Shown here: positions 42,354-56,900 of the stretch, piece after piece
Position numbering within the stretch: the stretch's first letter is position 1
Layout: the number at the start of each line of letters is the position of its first letter
NCBI RefSeq assembly: GCF_905147365.1
Contig: NC_056410.1
Coordinates: forward strand, 20,384,001-20,448,000
From: Aricia agestis
Lineage: Eukaryota; Arthropoda; Insecta; Lepidoptera; Lycaenidae
Direction: 5' to 3'
Length of the DNA stretch: 64,000 nucleotides
Program-made: the position numbers and the translations under genes
Notes under the pieces: model-generated
What the model saw: the letters and a program-made list of their open reading frames with translations, nothing else
The model's database searches: none
Told to the model about the DNA's origin: nothing

Positions 42354-42852
42354 TAAAAATGATGGGATTTCTAAATTCCAATTCATTGAGTAGTAGGCTC
42401 TAAGCAGTAATTACTAATTGGTTGGTCAACATAATGAAAATGTATGCCATTTCCTTTCCATAAATAAGTTGGCCCTTGCTTAGCTATAAAAACTTACGAC
42501 ATTTGAGAGTAAGAATGCATCTACTATCTCTATTTAATAAGCTGTGAGGTTTTGAACATTTTGTATTTATCGACATGTTTAGATACTAGTTCCCAAGTTA
42601 ATAACCGACCTTTGCATACAACGAGCCCGTAACAAAGACGTAAAAGGTGTCTGAAGGCTAAATATTCTACTACTCGGAATTTACTTTGCCCTATATAGAA
42701 TTTATTCGGAGTAAATAAACCAGACATTTAAAGCGATACTGCGATTCATTAAGGTAGCCGAAAATTAAAATTCAAAGACCTACAGCTCGCCTACCAAGTT
42801 CAAAAGCTGAATCTTGACCTAAATTTATTATCCGACTACGGAAAAGTCAAAA

Positions 42853-43073
42853 ATTGGCCAAGTGCGCGAGTCCGACTCGCGCACTAAGGGATCCGTACCG
42901 TTACACTTACGGATCAAAAATAGACCAAAAATGTGTTTTTTTTTGTATGGGAGACACTCTTAAACATTTATTTTATTTAAATTTTATAATCAATCATTAA
43001 AGTACAAATATAAAGTCGAATCTTAGTAATAGGGTTCCGTTTTTAGTTTTTACCCTTTGGGTACGGAACACGG
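42853..43073 (+). repeat. LINE-3'-UTR-like repeat, copy 3 (shortened)
   Basis: 'tggccaagtgcgcgagtccg' to 'accctttgggtacggaaca', with the middle deleted. Confidence 0.75.
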
Positions 43074-44006
43074 TTTATTTGCACATCGGTTTGCTCATGT
43101 CGAAATTATCAGTTCAATCAACCTACTCAGTCTTTTGCATCACAATCACCTACTGGTAGGTGTCAAAATATGGTGCTCCCAATTGGTATTCAGGAGGCAA
43201 GTGTGACAAGAACAATGCAGAGAATGTCAACCCAAGGTCACACTTGGCAGATCGTATCTCAGCGAGGTCGCGAGCTATCTGTTCCACTTAACTACCTGAT
43301 TAAATTCATCATCAGCAGCAATGCTAAGAACTAATAAGACTTTCATAATTTATGAATCCCAGACATAATATGTGCTCGTTTAGCGGCACAGAAATGGCTG
43401 ACTAAAGATATTCATATAAACGATCTTAAAGCTTATAGTGTTTCGGACCACAATCCTTGGGGGAGTTGGGACATTCGCTGCAAAGGCGAGGAAGAGAAAC
43501 ATTTTTTATAAAACATCTGAAACGAAACATGCAACTAACAAAATGGACATCAATCATCTAGCTTGTCTTGTGCAATTTGAAACAGAAACTATTAACGGAG
43601 TAATTTGCATGTTCGTTTAATGCACGCGGATAAGAGCTATTGTGGGTCATCTCGGATCAAGGTCAGTACGTAGATAGAGAAGTTGGTAGATATGGTGTCA
43701 CTAACAGGTAGATACGTGGCCTGGTAACCAACAAGAGTTTCTGTAACATATCACTTGTTGTTCATAAGCAGTGTGGATTCGGATGGATCTTTTAGACAGA
43801 AAAACAGTCAGTGTTTTTAGGCTTTTATAAATCTCTAGCAATTAACAATACCGTAACAAACGTTAACCTTAAACATTTAAATTTCACTCCATATAAGCGT
43901 CTTAGAATGTTTGGAACATCTCATGTTTCTTAGCTCTACATTTTGCGCGATTGTTGACATCCTCTTGAATAATTACGATGTAGCTATCCATCTCATCCAA
44001 TGATAA

Positions 44007-44340
44007 TTTTTTTTTTTATGAAATAAGGGGGCAAACGAGCAAACGGGTCACCTGATGGAAAGCAACTTCCGTCGCCCATAGACACTCGCAGCATCAGAAG
44101 AGCTGCAGGTGCGTTGCCGGCCTTTTAAGAGGGAATAGGGTAATAGGGGAAGGTAGGGATGGAAAGGGAACGGAATAAGGGAGGGTAGGGAATCCCAATA
44201 GGGTAGGGGATTGGGCCTCCGGTAAACTCACTCACTCGGCGAAACACAGCGCAAGCGCTGTTTCACGCCGGTTTTCTGTGAGGACGTGGTATTTCTCCGG
44301 TCGAGCCGGCCCATTCGTGCCGAAGCATGGCTCTCCCACG
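44007..44340 (-). mobile_element. SINE-like repeat, copy 5 (full length)
   Basis: A 12-base T run, 'atgaaataagggggc' through 'catggctctcccacg'. This copy best shows the family consensus, including both ends. Confidence 0.85.
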
Positions 44341-46937
44341 TCTAAAAATTGATTAACGTTGACTTTATCCGAGAGATTCTTGCAGGTATTTTAATGCTAC
44401 AGCTCTTCATATTTTTTAATGCATTTTAGTTCCTCAAAAAATAAACTACACATATCTAAATCAAATTAATTTTGAAGAAAAAATAGACTAAACTAGAATA
44501 GAACTTAAACTGCATAGTGCATAGTATGTGGCCTTTAAATTCCCCAAATGATAGCCAACTCGTGCCATCTAAAGTTATGTAAGCGATTCTAATCACGAAG
44601 TATTTGGACGAATCTATTTGGACAAAGAGCTATTGGGTGGTATAATGGACACCAGTCACCAACGCTTCATACAAACATACAAACCACGCCATGTGGGGAC
44701 GGGCTAATTCGCCTGATCGTATGGTAATGCGACACCGAGTCATCGACCGAGGCGCGACGATCATTATATTATTGTCAACTGGACATACAGGTGTTTGCTA
44801 TATATTTTCTACTTAGATATGCAATAACATTCCTCAAAGAATTTTCGATTCGCAGGTTAACCTACAACTCTAAATACTTACTTGAATTAGGACTATCTAT
44901 ATCGGGGAACTACCGACTCATTTTCCGTTGTAAGTAGGGCAGTACATGATTGCTATCTTCAAGAAAAGGGCAGCCGAGCGAATTCCAGTTTTTGTTTCAT
45001 TATTTTTACAGGTGCAATTTTACAGTTGCAAAATAATTACGACCTAACCTTTAGAATAAAGAATTATAGATTTACAACTGCTGGGAACATCTGCCATCAA
45101 AATACCAACAAATATATTTACCGAAGATTCAGATAATGCAAAAGGTCATGAATTGAGACCCGAGTCAGACGAATGCTTGCGCACAGTAAGTGTTATGTCA
45201 GCGGTGTATCACAGTGACGTCATTTCCGCCACTGCTTCCTTTCGTTTTCGATTGTCTTTGACCGAGGCCTTCAATCGTATTGTTTTGTTTTCGGGGGTCA
45301 ATAACTGGTTTCATTTACAGGTTCTTCTCGGTAGCAATTTTCATTATCGTGGCCAACAAGTATCAGAGGAAATTCACGTGCGTGATGACCATGATTCTGC
45401 GATCGTGTCGCAATACGAAGATAAGATAAAACTGTTCTTACCAGATCAATGAAGATGATAACGACAAGGTAGTTTTTGTAGCAGCTCTACTCCGAAGTAT
45501 TAAACAAACAATGCGTTGCTTTACACACCTAGAGGCTAGAACCAGTCGTCATTGCTGGTGCGAGCTCTTTGACATTTGTGTAGCCGTCAGTTGTAGTTAT
45601 TGTTTCTGAGGTTGCCCTATTTGATATTACATAACTTAGGCTTAGTGTTGCAACTTTTACACCTCAAATGGCAAACGGACCGACTCAACTTCAACCAGAG
45701 AAGAAGAAAACTCTTTCCCTACTTCTCTGGTTTAAATATCTAAATTTTGGTTTCTACGACTAATGTCAATAGGGCCAAATATCCTTTCATTATGATCTTC
45801 GGTGGATGTCTTATATCCACGCCCATTGTTAAGCATTTATAGCTTGTCGTAAACCTTTCGACATTGTTACATTAGATATGGAAGGTCGCGGTTACATATT
45901 GTTCAATAGCTTATTGCTGCGTGGATACGTTACAAAATAACGGACTTGTGTCAAATATTTTAGGTTAAACGTAAGTGTGATCGTCGTGGGTAGCATTAAT
46001 ATCTATTTCTTTTCCGTTCCCATTTCCCATTTCATAATTCCTCTCAACTTCATCCTAGGCATTTTTCGGCAGTGTCCTAATTTAGTACTTTAATTAAAGA
46101 AATTTATGGTGAATGAAAAAAAGAAAGTGGAAAAACGAGACACAATAGATATTCTATTGTGTCTCGGTCACCGGTGACCGTGTGGGGCTTGATGAATTTG
46201 CAGATAGCAAACATACGTAATTGCAGTTTATATCAAGCCCACCTTGATCACGACTAACATAACCATATTAACCAAATTATGAAGCGGGTTTTTTTTTTCT
46301 ATGAATCAATTTCTGTGATGATACAATTTCGTCATAATATTATGTATTCGTAAACGATGGGCGCGTGGAAAATATACCGGCAGCTAATAATAAAATACAT
46401 AAAAAAGAGGATGCGGCTGGCATTAAGCATCCTAGCATCCACAATTGGCCAATAGCGCGAAATAGGTAACAACTAACATCCTAAGTCAACGGAACACGTG
46501 GTTTCTCTGATTTCTAACGGTCGGCGCGCACAATCACCGGAACGGACAACTTATTAATCTGTATGGAGAAACTCTAATTGAGCGTAATATGTAATTGTGC
46601 CGCGATTAACGCGGGCGCGTGCGAAATTTATTAGCTGTGTAACAATATCCGACAGACTTGGCGATAAGCATCGTAGATTATCCAGTGACTTGAGGTTCTA
46701 ACATGTACATTATGGTGAATTGGAAAATAGCTGCAAAGTAGCTATAATAAGACCAGGTTACGCTCTACAGTAGTCTATAGCAAACAACATTTTAACGAAT
46801 ATAAGTACCTACGGAAATGTATTAAATAACAAAAACAACAAGACGGTAGACGAAATTGCATAAACCTTTATATTATAACTTCCTCGTACCTAACATGGTA
46901 AAATGTATATATTATTATATAATGAACGGGTTATTAC

Positions 46938-46981
46938 ATTAATAAATAAATGCGAATATTTAATAAATAAATGCGAATATA
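46938..46981 (+). repeat. Tandem duplication 'aataaataaatgcgaatat'
   Basis: Two consecutive copies of a 20-base unit, with one base difference. Confidence 0.8.
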
Positions 46982-49569
46982 ATAATCAACGTAATACTAA
47001 CAAACTATTACAATTGGGATTTCCAAATAAGATCAGCCTCTAATCAATGATCGTGATATAATTATTGTCCAGAATGTCCAAACTCTTTATTTATTTATTT
47101 TATAGTTTCTGAATAGATGATCTAAGACTTATGACGTTGTTAGATGATCCTATCAGAGCTAAAACAGCGCTGTGAGGTATATAATAATTAGATCATGCAT
47201 TATTGTGTAACATTGGTATTGCTGGTGAGTGGTGACGGCGACCGCAAGCAATCTGCGGTTACAGGAACCTGATACATAACTATAGTCTTAAATAATAATG
47301 GTCTAATAAGGTAAATTGAAATAGATTTTAAACACAATTCGCAACAAAACTCTAGCTTTATGACTAAGAGAAAGAGCTACTCAAGAAAATAATTAAACAT
47401 CCAAATTTCAATCTTTATCAAACGGTTAACATAAGATTTCTTTAAAATGATCACTGCAGGTTATTAATAGATATATTTAATTTGAATGAATGGCCGATAC
47501 CCATATTATCTATGATGCTCTCTATAACATCTATTTTGAAACCGTATCCGTACGATATGTGTAATGAATGTTTGAAACTCCCACGTGTCTACTGGCCTCG
47601 TGAACGGACACATTTTCACCATAAAAAGGAAAGTTGTTTTTACTTTTAACCAAATTAGGTGTACACAACACATGCTTATTTCGATTTTGGTCAAAGATAC
47701 ACGATGATAACATGATAAGTTGCTAAGTAAGTAAGCGAAAAACAAGCAGAAAACTTAACGATAGAGGAGTTTACTGACAGAAAATAATATAATGTAGTAC
47801 ATATTTTTACATTGTACAAAATCTTCATATAAAGCCTTCTGCTTTACTTCTCCAACTAAAGACGATCTGTGAATATAATGTATAAATGAGTTAAAAAATA
47901 TTACTTTAAGCAAAAATGCTGAATGGAGTAGCTTAAAGTTCACCTAAAAAAATTTAATTTACTATTCACCTCCTTCAGCACTAACTAGTCTTATCGTAAC
48001 AGCTTCTAATTTTTAAGTCAGCACTAATTTCTTCAAGTTTTACTATCCAGTTATCTTCCATCAAATCTTTTATTGCTTTAGCGGGTAACAATTAAGGACG
48101 CATTAAGTTTTTATCTCTATAATGGAAGTTGCTATTAAATACGCAATCAGAGTAGTAAATTATTCATTTTTTACTCAAAATCATTATCTTACATCAACTC
48201 TGCACCTTTATTTTTAATCAAATTTGTAGTTACTGGAATTATATTTAAAGCTTTATAAGATATTTTTATGTAATTGTTTCTACCATAGAATAGAATAAAA
48301 AGTACTGTTACATCGGTTTTAGTCTATCCATCTTACTTTCATTCTTACAATAACAGTTGTGGTCTCATCAAATGTGTTTACAACCACAATTTTTAGTAGG
48401 CCACGACTGGACTGGCAAGCTTTTTTCTTACTATCTCAGATTCTTTACAAAATAATACAACAGTTTCTGCTGCACACCCTATATCTTACCGCTAGACTGA
48501 CAATGTAGTCATTAAGTAACATTGTTAGTTATTTGACATCGTTGTCGCGGAACGTGTTTTACCGTTCGGCCTCAACTATTGATATTAATAGAGCTTGTAA
48601 TGTATTCGAACACTCCATATCATTAGCATATCCACTCGGAAAATAAACAAAATAACAGAAAATCTGTTCAAATGCGGTAAATTCTAACTTCAAATTAAAT
48701 TTATAAAATTAAAATTCAAAATAAGGAAAAACGGAGAAGATTTCAGGCTGGAAACCTTCACTGGGCTGGCTGGAATTCCTATCTAAGTAGATAAGCAAAT
48801 TAGGTCATTGGCTTGCCTATTTTGATTAGCTTACCGTTACATGATCATTTATGCGTTGGCTATGAAATCCGCACGTTTGACTCCTGACCTTATAAACTAG
48901 TTCTCACACACGGGCTCGTTCATCTAGCAGTTTAACCTTTATAAATCTGCTTGTTTTAAACGAAGATACAGGTATGCCAAAGGTGCAAGTCAGTGTTCAA
49001 ACGAAAACTTAAGTAATGAAAATCCATTACATAAGTAAAATTGTATTATCATCTGAATATTATCTACTTTTCACAAACTCTCCAAAACTCTTATCTAGAT
49101 TTAAATATGACTTTAACGCATTCTATTTTCAATGCGTGAAAAAAAATATCAAATACTTTTCAAAGACACCGTTGGAGCTGTTCCAAGTCGAGCAGATTTT
49201 AGATTTGACTGTCAAGAGACCGAATTGCTTGGCGATTGTGATTATTTATAAATCGATCGGATCGAAAGCGATGATCAATTCTAATAGATATCGAATCTCT
49301 CATCGCATTATTTATAGATTTACTGGTTTGAATTGTTAACGCGTAGTGTCTCCTTAAATCGTATCTCTATTAAATCAGCACGCAATAACACTTCTGTGAT
49401 ATTTTGAATTACTCCATGAAGATCAAATAAGATAATATTATAAGTGGCGAATGGAAACTATGCTTGCATATCATTTGTTTTGTCCTGTTTTGGAGACATT
49501 GTTTGTTGGGTAACTAACTGTCTTTCTGCTTTGTGACAGCTTGGTGGTGATAAATTCCTATCGATACTT

Positions 49570-50051
49570 TTAAGAGGATTCCACACCGCCCTTTTTTCCA
49601 TACAAACGTTGTCCCCTGTTTCCTCCCTGGATAATGCTAGTAGAGTTATAATTTTTTTCCTGAATATCTACGGCCACTAATACAATGTCCCTATGTTTTC
49701 TTTTTTTTCATAATTTTATTATTAAATAAGATATGAACATTCAAAAACCCAAAAAAATGGCCAGATTTTCCGCTGTGTTCAAACGTCCAGAAAACAGATT
49801 TGGATAGATTATACAAAAAAAAGCAAAACATAGGAACACAGCTCAAGCCCTTTTTTAATCTTTAATGAAAAAAGTACTTAAATCGGTTAAGTTTTGGAGA
49901 AGGAATCAGGGGACAACGAATCGTTGATTTTGTGGATTTTCTGCAGTTGTCTCTATCACGTTCTGCGGTATAGGCTTGAGGTAAGGGAGACAGCTATAGA
50001 TATTACACGTACTTTTTTTTCATTTCTCTAGCCCCTGGTGTATCCTCTTAA
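49570..50051. mobile_element. TTAA-flanked 480-bp element, copy 2
   Basis: Same sequence and orientation as 13301-13780 with only scattered substitutions and single-base indels. It is again bounded by TTAA on both sides within unrelated flanks, which fixes the element borders. Confidence 0.82.
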
Positions 50052-50283
50052 CTAATAGCTTTACTAGTAGAATCCGGGTTAATTAGTCGATTGGCAAACA
50101 CAATAGTCGTAAATTCAACTATACTCCGTCCACAAGTGCACACCTCTCGAAATAGTTTCTGATTCATCTTTGGTCTAACCGTGTCGTGTCTAGCGGTATT
50201 TTAAAATATACAAAAAACTTATTGCTACGACGAATTATATCTGGCAGCCACACCTCACTTTAAAAGTTTACGAGCTTGAAAAC

Positions 50284-50350
50284 AGCAATAAATATGCCCA
50301 TGGATGTGGTAGAGTCCTACTCTACCACATCCATGGGCATATTTATTGCT
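50284..50350. repeat. Perfect palindrome, 32-bp arms, 3-base loop
   Basis: Arms 50284-50315 and 50319-50350 are exact reverse complements ('atgcccatggatgtggtaga' inside). No other copy in the window. Confidence 0.97.
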
Positions 50351-52645
50351 CCTTTACAATCGTCTTACTAAATCGTTATCTGTTGAGTGCTTTAAATTGA
50401 TTATTTTTTGTCCTTTTATAAAGCTTGTCACGTGTGCAACGAAGATGCTGCTGTCTTCAATCCGAAACTTCTACTCTATAATACTTTACACATGCTGCAC
50501 AACCTATAATAGTTTCTTCAACTTGCAGATTTATTCAAAACGTATTTCCACATCCAAATCAAGTCCCTTATCTCAATTCGCTAATGCAATTACATTGTTT
50601 TTAATGCGCCTGCTGCTGCGAGTATTTTAAGATTGTTTGGAGTCCTCCGCACCGCACAGGATGAGTACAAGTGATTGACGTCAGAACACTCGGATGTTGT
50701 GCATAACTCTTAAACCAATCTTGCATTTAATGCAAACTGCTCGTTAAGATTGAATCATAATCCAGCATTGAATGGATACTTAAAACGATTTGTCTTAAGA
50801 CAGATTTGATGACTTTATAATCTTTGAACCATTATATTATGGCCCTATATTTTGCGTAGATGAAGAGATAAGCATTGATTGCAACCGAAGTTTTCACATA
50901 AAGTTTAGCTCCATAAGTTTGTAGAAGCAAAGCATGGAGTAGCTAACGAGAAACATTCAGTATGTCCAAAAGTAAAGCCGCAATGTGAATTGTCTTCAAG
51001 TGATGAAGGGTTCCTTATGACAATAGTCCTTCAATAGTAAGTGGAACAGCGTCGACCTTGGCTCTATGGAAGTGCTAATTACGCGGTACAACTACACTGT
51101 ATGCACATTAATAGCAGCCACACAACACGTACTAGCATTGTTTGTTATCTCACTGAAGTAAAACGCGCTATTATCTTCGGTAAAGTCTGAATATAAGATT
51201 CTGATGTGCCGAGAACTTTTAAATGATGTTACTACGAGATGAGTATTGTGGTCCAATTATAAAACCTTAACAATTGCAAAAGATTATGCGACAAATAGAA
51301 ATCAGTCTAGCACTAAAATCTCTCCCAAATATTTTCAATTTGGAGCACTTGATAAATTAGCCACGTTCAACAATATTTAAAAGTTCAAAGTGCCAAGATA
51401 CCATGATGGCTATTCCAATACATAAAGGTAAGAACATTGTCCAGATCAAACATAAAAGAAAGCAATAAAGACAAAAGAATTTCGTGTTAGGCACTTTATG
51501 GGACAGACATAAATAGGAAATCTCCTCACAATTAGGTCAGAGAGAACATGAAACAAACTATAAAAAGATACATTTATTACCCGCCCATGACCCGTTTAAA
51601 TTTATTACGTATGAACACTCACATATAAATAAACTGGACGATATTATGCTGTTTATGCATAAAACATATAGTAAAGGAATTATGTTCTATAGATCTAGGC
51701 TTATAGATAATGCCATCCGATAGATTTGTATTTTCTGCTAGGATAGCCTTAATGATATCTCTTTCTTCATCTTCATAAATATTCATGTGATCAAGTATTA
51801 ACATGAAACTTTACGTATTCCAACAAAAACACGGATCACCTGACTATATACGCAGAACCTGCATGCATTTTTTAGCCTGCCTTGCGATATGGCGTCGTTA
51901 ACCCTTTCCGCATTTCTACGGTTTCTAACTTGTTTTAAACCTTTTCTATTTACCTTGGTATGTACTTTATCATTTATTTAAAACTGTTTTTCAATTGTAC
52001 GTATGAAATAAATAGAGCAAGCTTATTAATTTTTAATAAGTATAATATACTTAAAATGTTTACTTTGACTTTTGCACGCCGCCTGGATGGCAGAATGTTT
52101 AGTGTTGTATTTTATAATTTGAAGACCTATGTTATGCACTACATTCATGCAATAAATATATTTCATTTCATAAGATGAATAAATTTAACTTAATCAGCAA
52201 ACACAAATTAGCAATATAAGACTTTGGACGAACAGTTATTTTTTTAGTTGAGCCCGAGGCACTGACTGTATTCAGACAGGTAAGAAGAAACAATGCATTG
52301 CAAAAGATATTGTGACAACAATTCGTATGAATATGATGAAAAAATTTCGTCGTAGACGTACAAAATATCATTGTTACTTGGATGTATTGGAAACACGCAA
52401 TACTCGATTTGGAATTTCCCAATAAAACAGATTGGTAACAGCCTATATCAATTAGATTTTGTAATTTACGAATTACGAACAATATTTTCCGTACAGAATA
52501 TATTTAACACAATTTCGTATATCGTTACACGGTTATAATTGGTTGTTACCAATATGGACTAGTTGGTATTTCGACTTTACAGTCTGCAATATCCATCATC
52601 TATTATGTTACAAGTTACAACTCCAATAACTTGCGTTGCAATATA

Positions 52646-52951
52646 CGTGGGAGAGCCATGCTTCGGCACGAATGGGCCGGCTCGACCGGAGAAATACCAC
52701 GTTCTCACAGAAAACCGGCGTGAAACAGCGCTTGCACTGTGTTTCGCCGAGTGAGTGAGTTTACCGGAGGCCCAATCCCCTTTTCCCTTCCCTTCCCATC
52801 CCTACCCTCCCCTATTACCATATTCCCTCTTAAAAGGCCGGCAACGTACCTTCAGCTCTTCTGATGCTGCGAGTGTCCATGGGCGACGGAAGTTGCTTTC
52901 CATCAGGCGACCCGTTTGCTCGTTTTCCCCCTTAATTTCATTAAAAAAAAA
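52646..52951 (+). mobile_element. SINE-like repeat, copy 6
   Basis: 'cgtgggagagccatgc' to 'cttaatttcatt' plus nine A. The C/T-rich middle is shorter than in other copies. Confidence 0.83.
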
Positions 52952-53722
52952 CTTGTTCTTATTTTTAGAAATGTTCGTTCCCTAATTTGTTCCAAACTAA
53001 AAATTGGGCTGTCCCATGTATCTAATACTTTTGAGTTGATAAAATAAATTCTCAACTTCTTCGATAGACTTTAAGGTTTAAAGTAATATCAAACAGCTAA
53101 AGATCTAATACTAGAATAACAAGTGAACTTAGAAGCCGTAGATTGAAGGTATTGAAGAATCGCCCTTACACGGAGATAAGCGAAATTAGAAAGCAGCGGA
53201 AGACATCGAGATGTGTGTCAACAGGTGAATTTGAGGGGGGGAAAGTGTGCGACAAGGACAAGAGATAGCCGGAACTCGACTGACCAACAAAAGGAGAGAG
53301 ACAGAAAAAGAAAAGTCTTATTTCTGAGGAAACTGACGACCTAATTAAAGAACAATTTATATCAGTGCAGGATTGTGGCAATGTTTGAATGCATTTAGTT
53401 TTGAGAAATAAAACATTTAGGGTTACATATTTACAACAAAAATAATTAAAATTCCTGATTAGTTTATATAATTAAGATTTAATTATATTTCTAGAGCACG
53501 CAAATGTGCGACGAAAGTTTGAGATTAATTTTAATTAAATTATTATCTTAGAAAGCTCATTACGGCGTTCGCGGTAGAGTAAGTAATGTGAATTACAAAA
53601 TTTCGCAGAGATCACGCTTTTGTCTGCGGCATTAGGCAATGGAGGCAAGTAAAAGTTCCTTTACAGCGAAACAATTACCAGAATAAAACATATCTGATGT
53701 TTCTTCCATTAAATTATTATAG

Positions 53723-53928
53723 AACTAGACGACGCCTGCACCTGTTAACTTCGTTGTGCCGACATCATATTATAGAGCCGTTTAAAGATCGTACATTTTT
53801 CCGGGTTAAAAAGAATCCTATGCCATTTCCCGCAATTTAAAGTATCTTCATACCAAATTTCAGCAAAATCGGGACAAGGTAATAGACAGACAGATAGACA
53901 CACTTCCGCATTTATAATATTAGTATGG
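53723..53928 (+). repeat. LINE-3'-end-like repeat, copy 5 (degenerate)
   Basis: 'actagacgacgcctgcacct' to 'cgcatttataatattagta', with more substitutions than the other copies. Confidence 0.7.
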
Positions 53929-56900
53929 ATCTATTAGCTGCTTGCAAATTTCTAGAAAGTGACAAAGCTCGTAATGTACAAATTGTTAATGTTAGTAAAG
54001 ATTCACATAGCAGCATTGTACTGAGCTTCGTAGCGATTAACCACTACAATATTTATGGTCGATTGTGTAAAACAGCTATAAAGTCTGACGCGTTGCATTC
54101 CGTTGTTCTAATACAATGAAAGTAAGCTATTACCACAGAATATATATTAAGAAATAACTGTGGTGTTTGTAAAAGTCCTCGGGTTAATATTTTTCTTCTA
54201 AAGATTTTTAAATTTTCATGAAGATGAAATATTTACTGTTGACGGAGAAGACTACGAACATGCAACTTTTAAGGCGTTGATGCTGTTTAGATGCGATAGA
54301 AAATAAATTATAGGAACCGAAAGAGCCGATGAAATATCCAAAAGACCCATGATACTGCTAAAGTGGGTACCAAAAACTTTAGAAATCTGTACAGATTAAT
54401 GTTGATTACTGAATATTCTGCTTTTGAGAAGTCTTAAGATTTAGGAAGATTTAACAAACGTTAGATAAAATTTATTAAGACACGGAAGTTAGCGGACAAT
54501 GGAACGACGACAAATCTATGCGACTGTCCCGAACAAAACAATTACCTGCGAGATTAGAAAAAATGGTAATTGATAACCCAAATATTCGTGGTCCGTGGTG
54601 ACCTTGTTTTCGGTTTCGTTGGAGGCGACCCACGGCTGGGTTCGACGGTCACAGTGACATAACAGGCTGCAATTGTAATCAGCAATTATAAGACAATAAC
54701 GAACATCGGATGCGAGGTCAAAGCAAAAAAATAAACAAGAACAAAACAAATGTATGAATAAATTAAAAGTAAAACAACAAGTGAAAGAACAGTAAAGGGA
54801 CAGTAAATATGAAAGCAGTATTTAAGAAATTGCATTTTGAAATTGGAAGTAGGACCACTAATCGAAACGAGTTTAAACAATTTTAATCCAATCAAGCAGG
54901 CGATGAGGTCACTATCCCCAACGAATTGGCAAAGGTACATAATATAGTAACAGCACGAGTCACGACATGTAGGTGTCTGCATAGGCGGCATTATATCGTA
55001 AAAGGTAAATTTTATTATCGTGTTTTTATATTTAACTATCAGCATGGAAACCTTTACACGGCCCCTTCAAAACAACTATTTAAGAAATTGTCTTTTCATT
55101 GTAACTATAAAAAAAAATTAAATTAAGATTGCCTAATCCCTTCGGTATAGGGAACCAATGTTATAAAAAAGTTCATGTAGAGCCGGAAAGAGAAATAAAT
55201 CTTGTATCAACTAAACGAATCGCAAACAAATCCACTGACATGGAACCAAATAAAAAGTAACAGATGCACAAAACATCACAAAGCTGCGATTACGAATGAA
55301 GACCTTTTCAATGACATTTTTTAGAAATCCCCCAAGGTTTAGCGGAAAAAAAGTAAAGTTTTTGCTATTGTTAGAATGCCACTGAGAATTCATATCATTA
55401 ACGTTAACGTTATTGTTTAGATGTGACTTGTGAGCAGTACTCTGGTGTGCTATTGTAGGAAAACAAGTACATTTCCACTATCATGATGTATAATATTTCA
55501 CAAGTTGTTTGTTTTCCAAGCCTCTGTCTGTTATCTATCGATAAAGCCTACATTTCCAGATTAGAACTCACTAGAATTTGGGTACTCAATTTTCTCCTTA
55601 TAAGGTGCAAGCGAGTTTCCAAATCTATTAGGCTTTAGGTGTGCGTGATGAACTGAATTCCTCGGACCCAATCAACTGTGTATTAGAAGATACGTTGTAC
55701 CAACAAAACTCGTTCGGTCGGTTCACAGTTACCGTTGTGTTGACTCTGGTTATGCATACCAGTCAAATAGTCGTAGGATACTTCGTCGAATCCGGAAGAG
55801 AACTGGTTTTTTCAAAACCTTCAACTCACTAATCAGTGTGATTTAAAATTACTTTAATAGTGATATAAGTATAGTCTTATTTATAAGGCGAGATTCAAAA
55901 ATTCATTAGGATAAAAAAATTATATAATTAATTTGTGACGAGCCTCGTTGCTCGGATCACATTAAAGTATGCATAATATAACAACTAATTAAAAATGCTT
56001 GTTACCAAATAAAACAATAAGTCGATGCCAACCAAACAACACCATATTAGCTGAGTAGGTATTACCGATGCAATCATAATGACGCAAATCCTTCCCATAT
56101 TAGTTTGAGTGATAATAAAGTTATTACTGTAACTTGGGAAGAACTAATGCAATAGTAAATAGAGCACAACAGCTGAATCGTAATAAAAACAAAGATCCTA
56201 AAAATAAGCTATTAGGACAGACCATTAAAAATGTAAACCATCTGTGCCACAACTTTCATAACTCTAAGCATTATTATTATTAGTTTATAGGAATATTTAA
56301 TCGTGATTCGTGACAGAGACTTGCATTATAAAGCTATTTATATTTTAAAGCAGGAACTGGCTGAGGCGATTAAAACTATCTACCAAACAAAACAACAAAT
56401 CAATCGCTGAGACGCAACCGATGAATATTTAAATCTCAATGAGCTATCGGTTCTCACAGCAAAAATAACCGTTTCGGTGACCAGAAAATTTGACTAGTCA
56501 GTTAACTAGCACCAAACGGTCGCAGATATCCAGTTCCCAGACGGGAATAGTAACATCCCTGGCCTGGCTACCGTCCATACGGCGTTATGTTTTCAAATGT
56601 CCTAACTACATTAAAACTTTCTTCAATACTAAATCTTAATCGGTCGTATTTAGGTCGTCGTTCCGTAGACCGGGGACAGAAATAGGTGCAGAGCGGACGG
56701 ATATATGCCGCGTCTGCGCCGGTCCTTACGTAACTGACGAACTCAATACGTCACGTCCACGCTTCCGTGTGACGGATGGCTTCTGCAGGCATTCTAGTCA
56801 TTATATCCAGCAAGGTTGCTGTGACCTTGTGTACTGATAAGACTCTTGATTAAGAGTCTCAGTCTTAAAAACAACCGTACCCTAGGACGGGGACTTATAA

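Larger units (their letters stand above)
42354..49569. other. Probable Amph upstream intron, mostly unique
   Basis: No exon with coherent splice sites and protein similarity was found. It contains one SINE-like copy and small repeats. A 12-bp-arm hairpin 'gagacacaatag' lies at 46138-46166. Confidence 0.4.

Noticed and set aside
52755..52985. Small proteins such as MSLPEAQSP... repeated at several places
   Set aside because: They translate the SINE-like repeat and recur with each copy; no gene.
54500..54670. GC-richer patch with protein-like minus-strand frame (HCDRRTQPWVASNETE)
   Set aside because: The frame is short, lacks a credible acceptor-donor pair and resembles no family I know.
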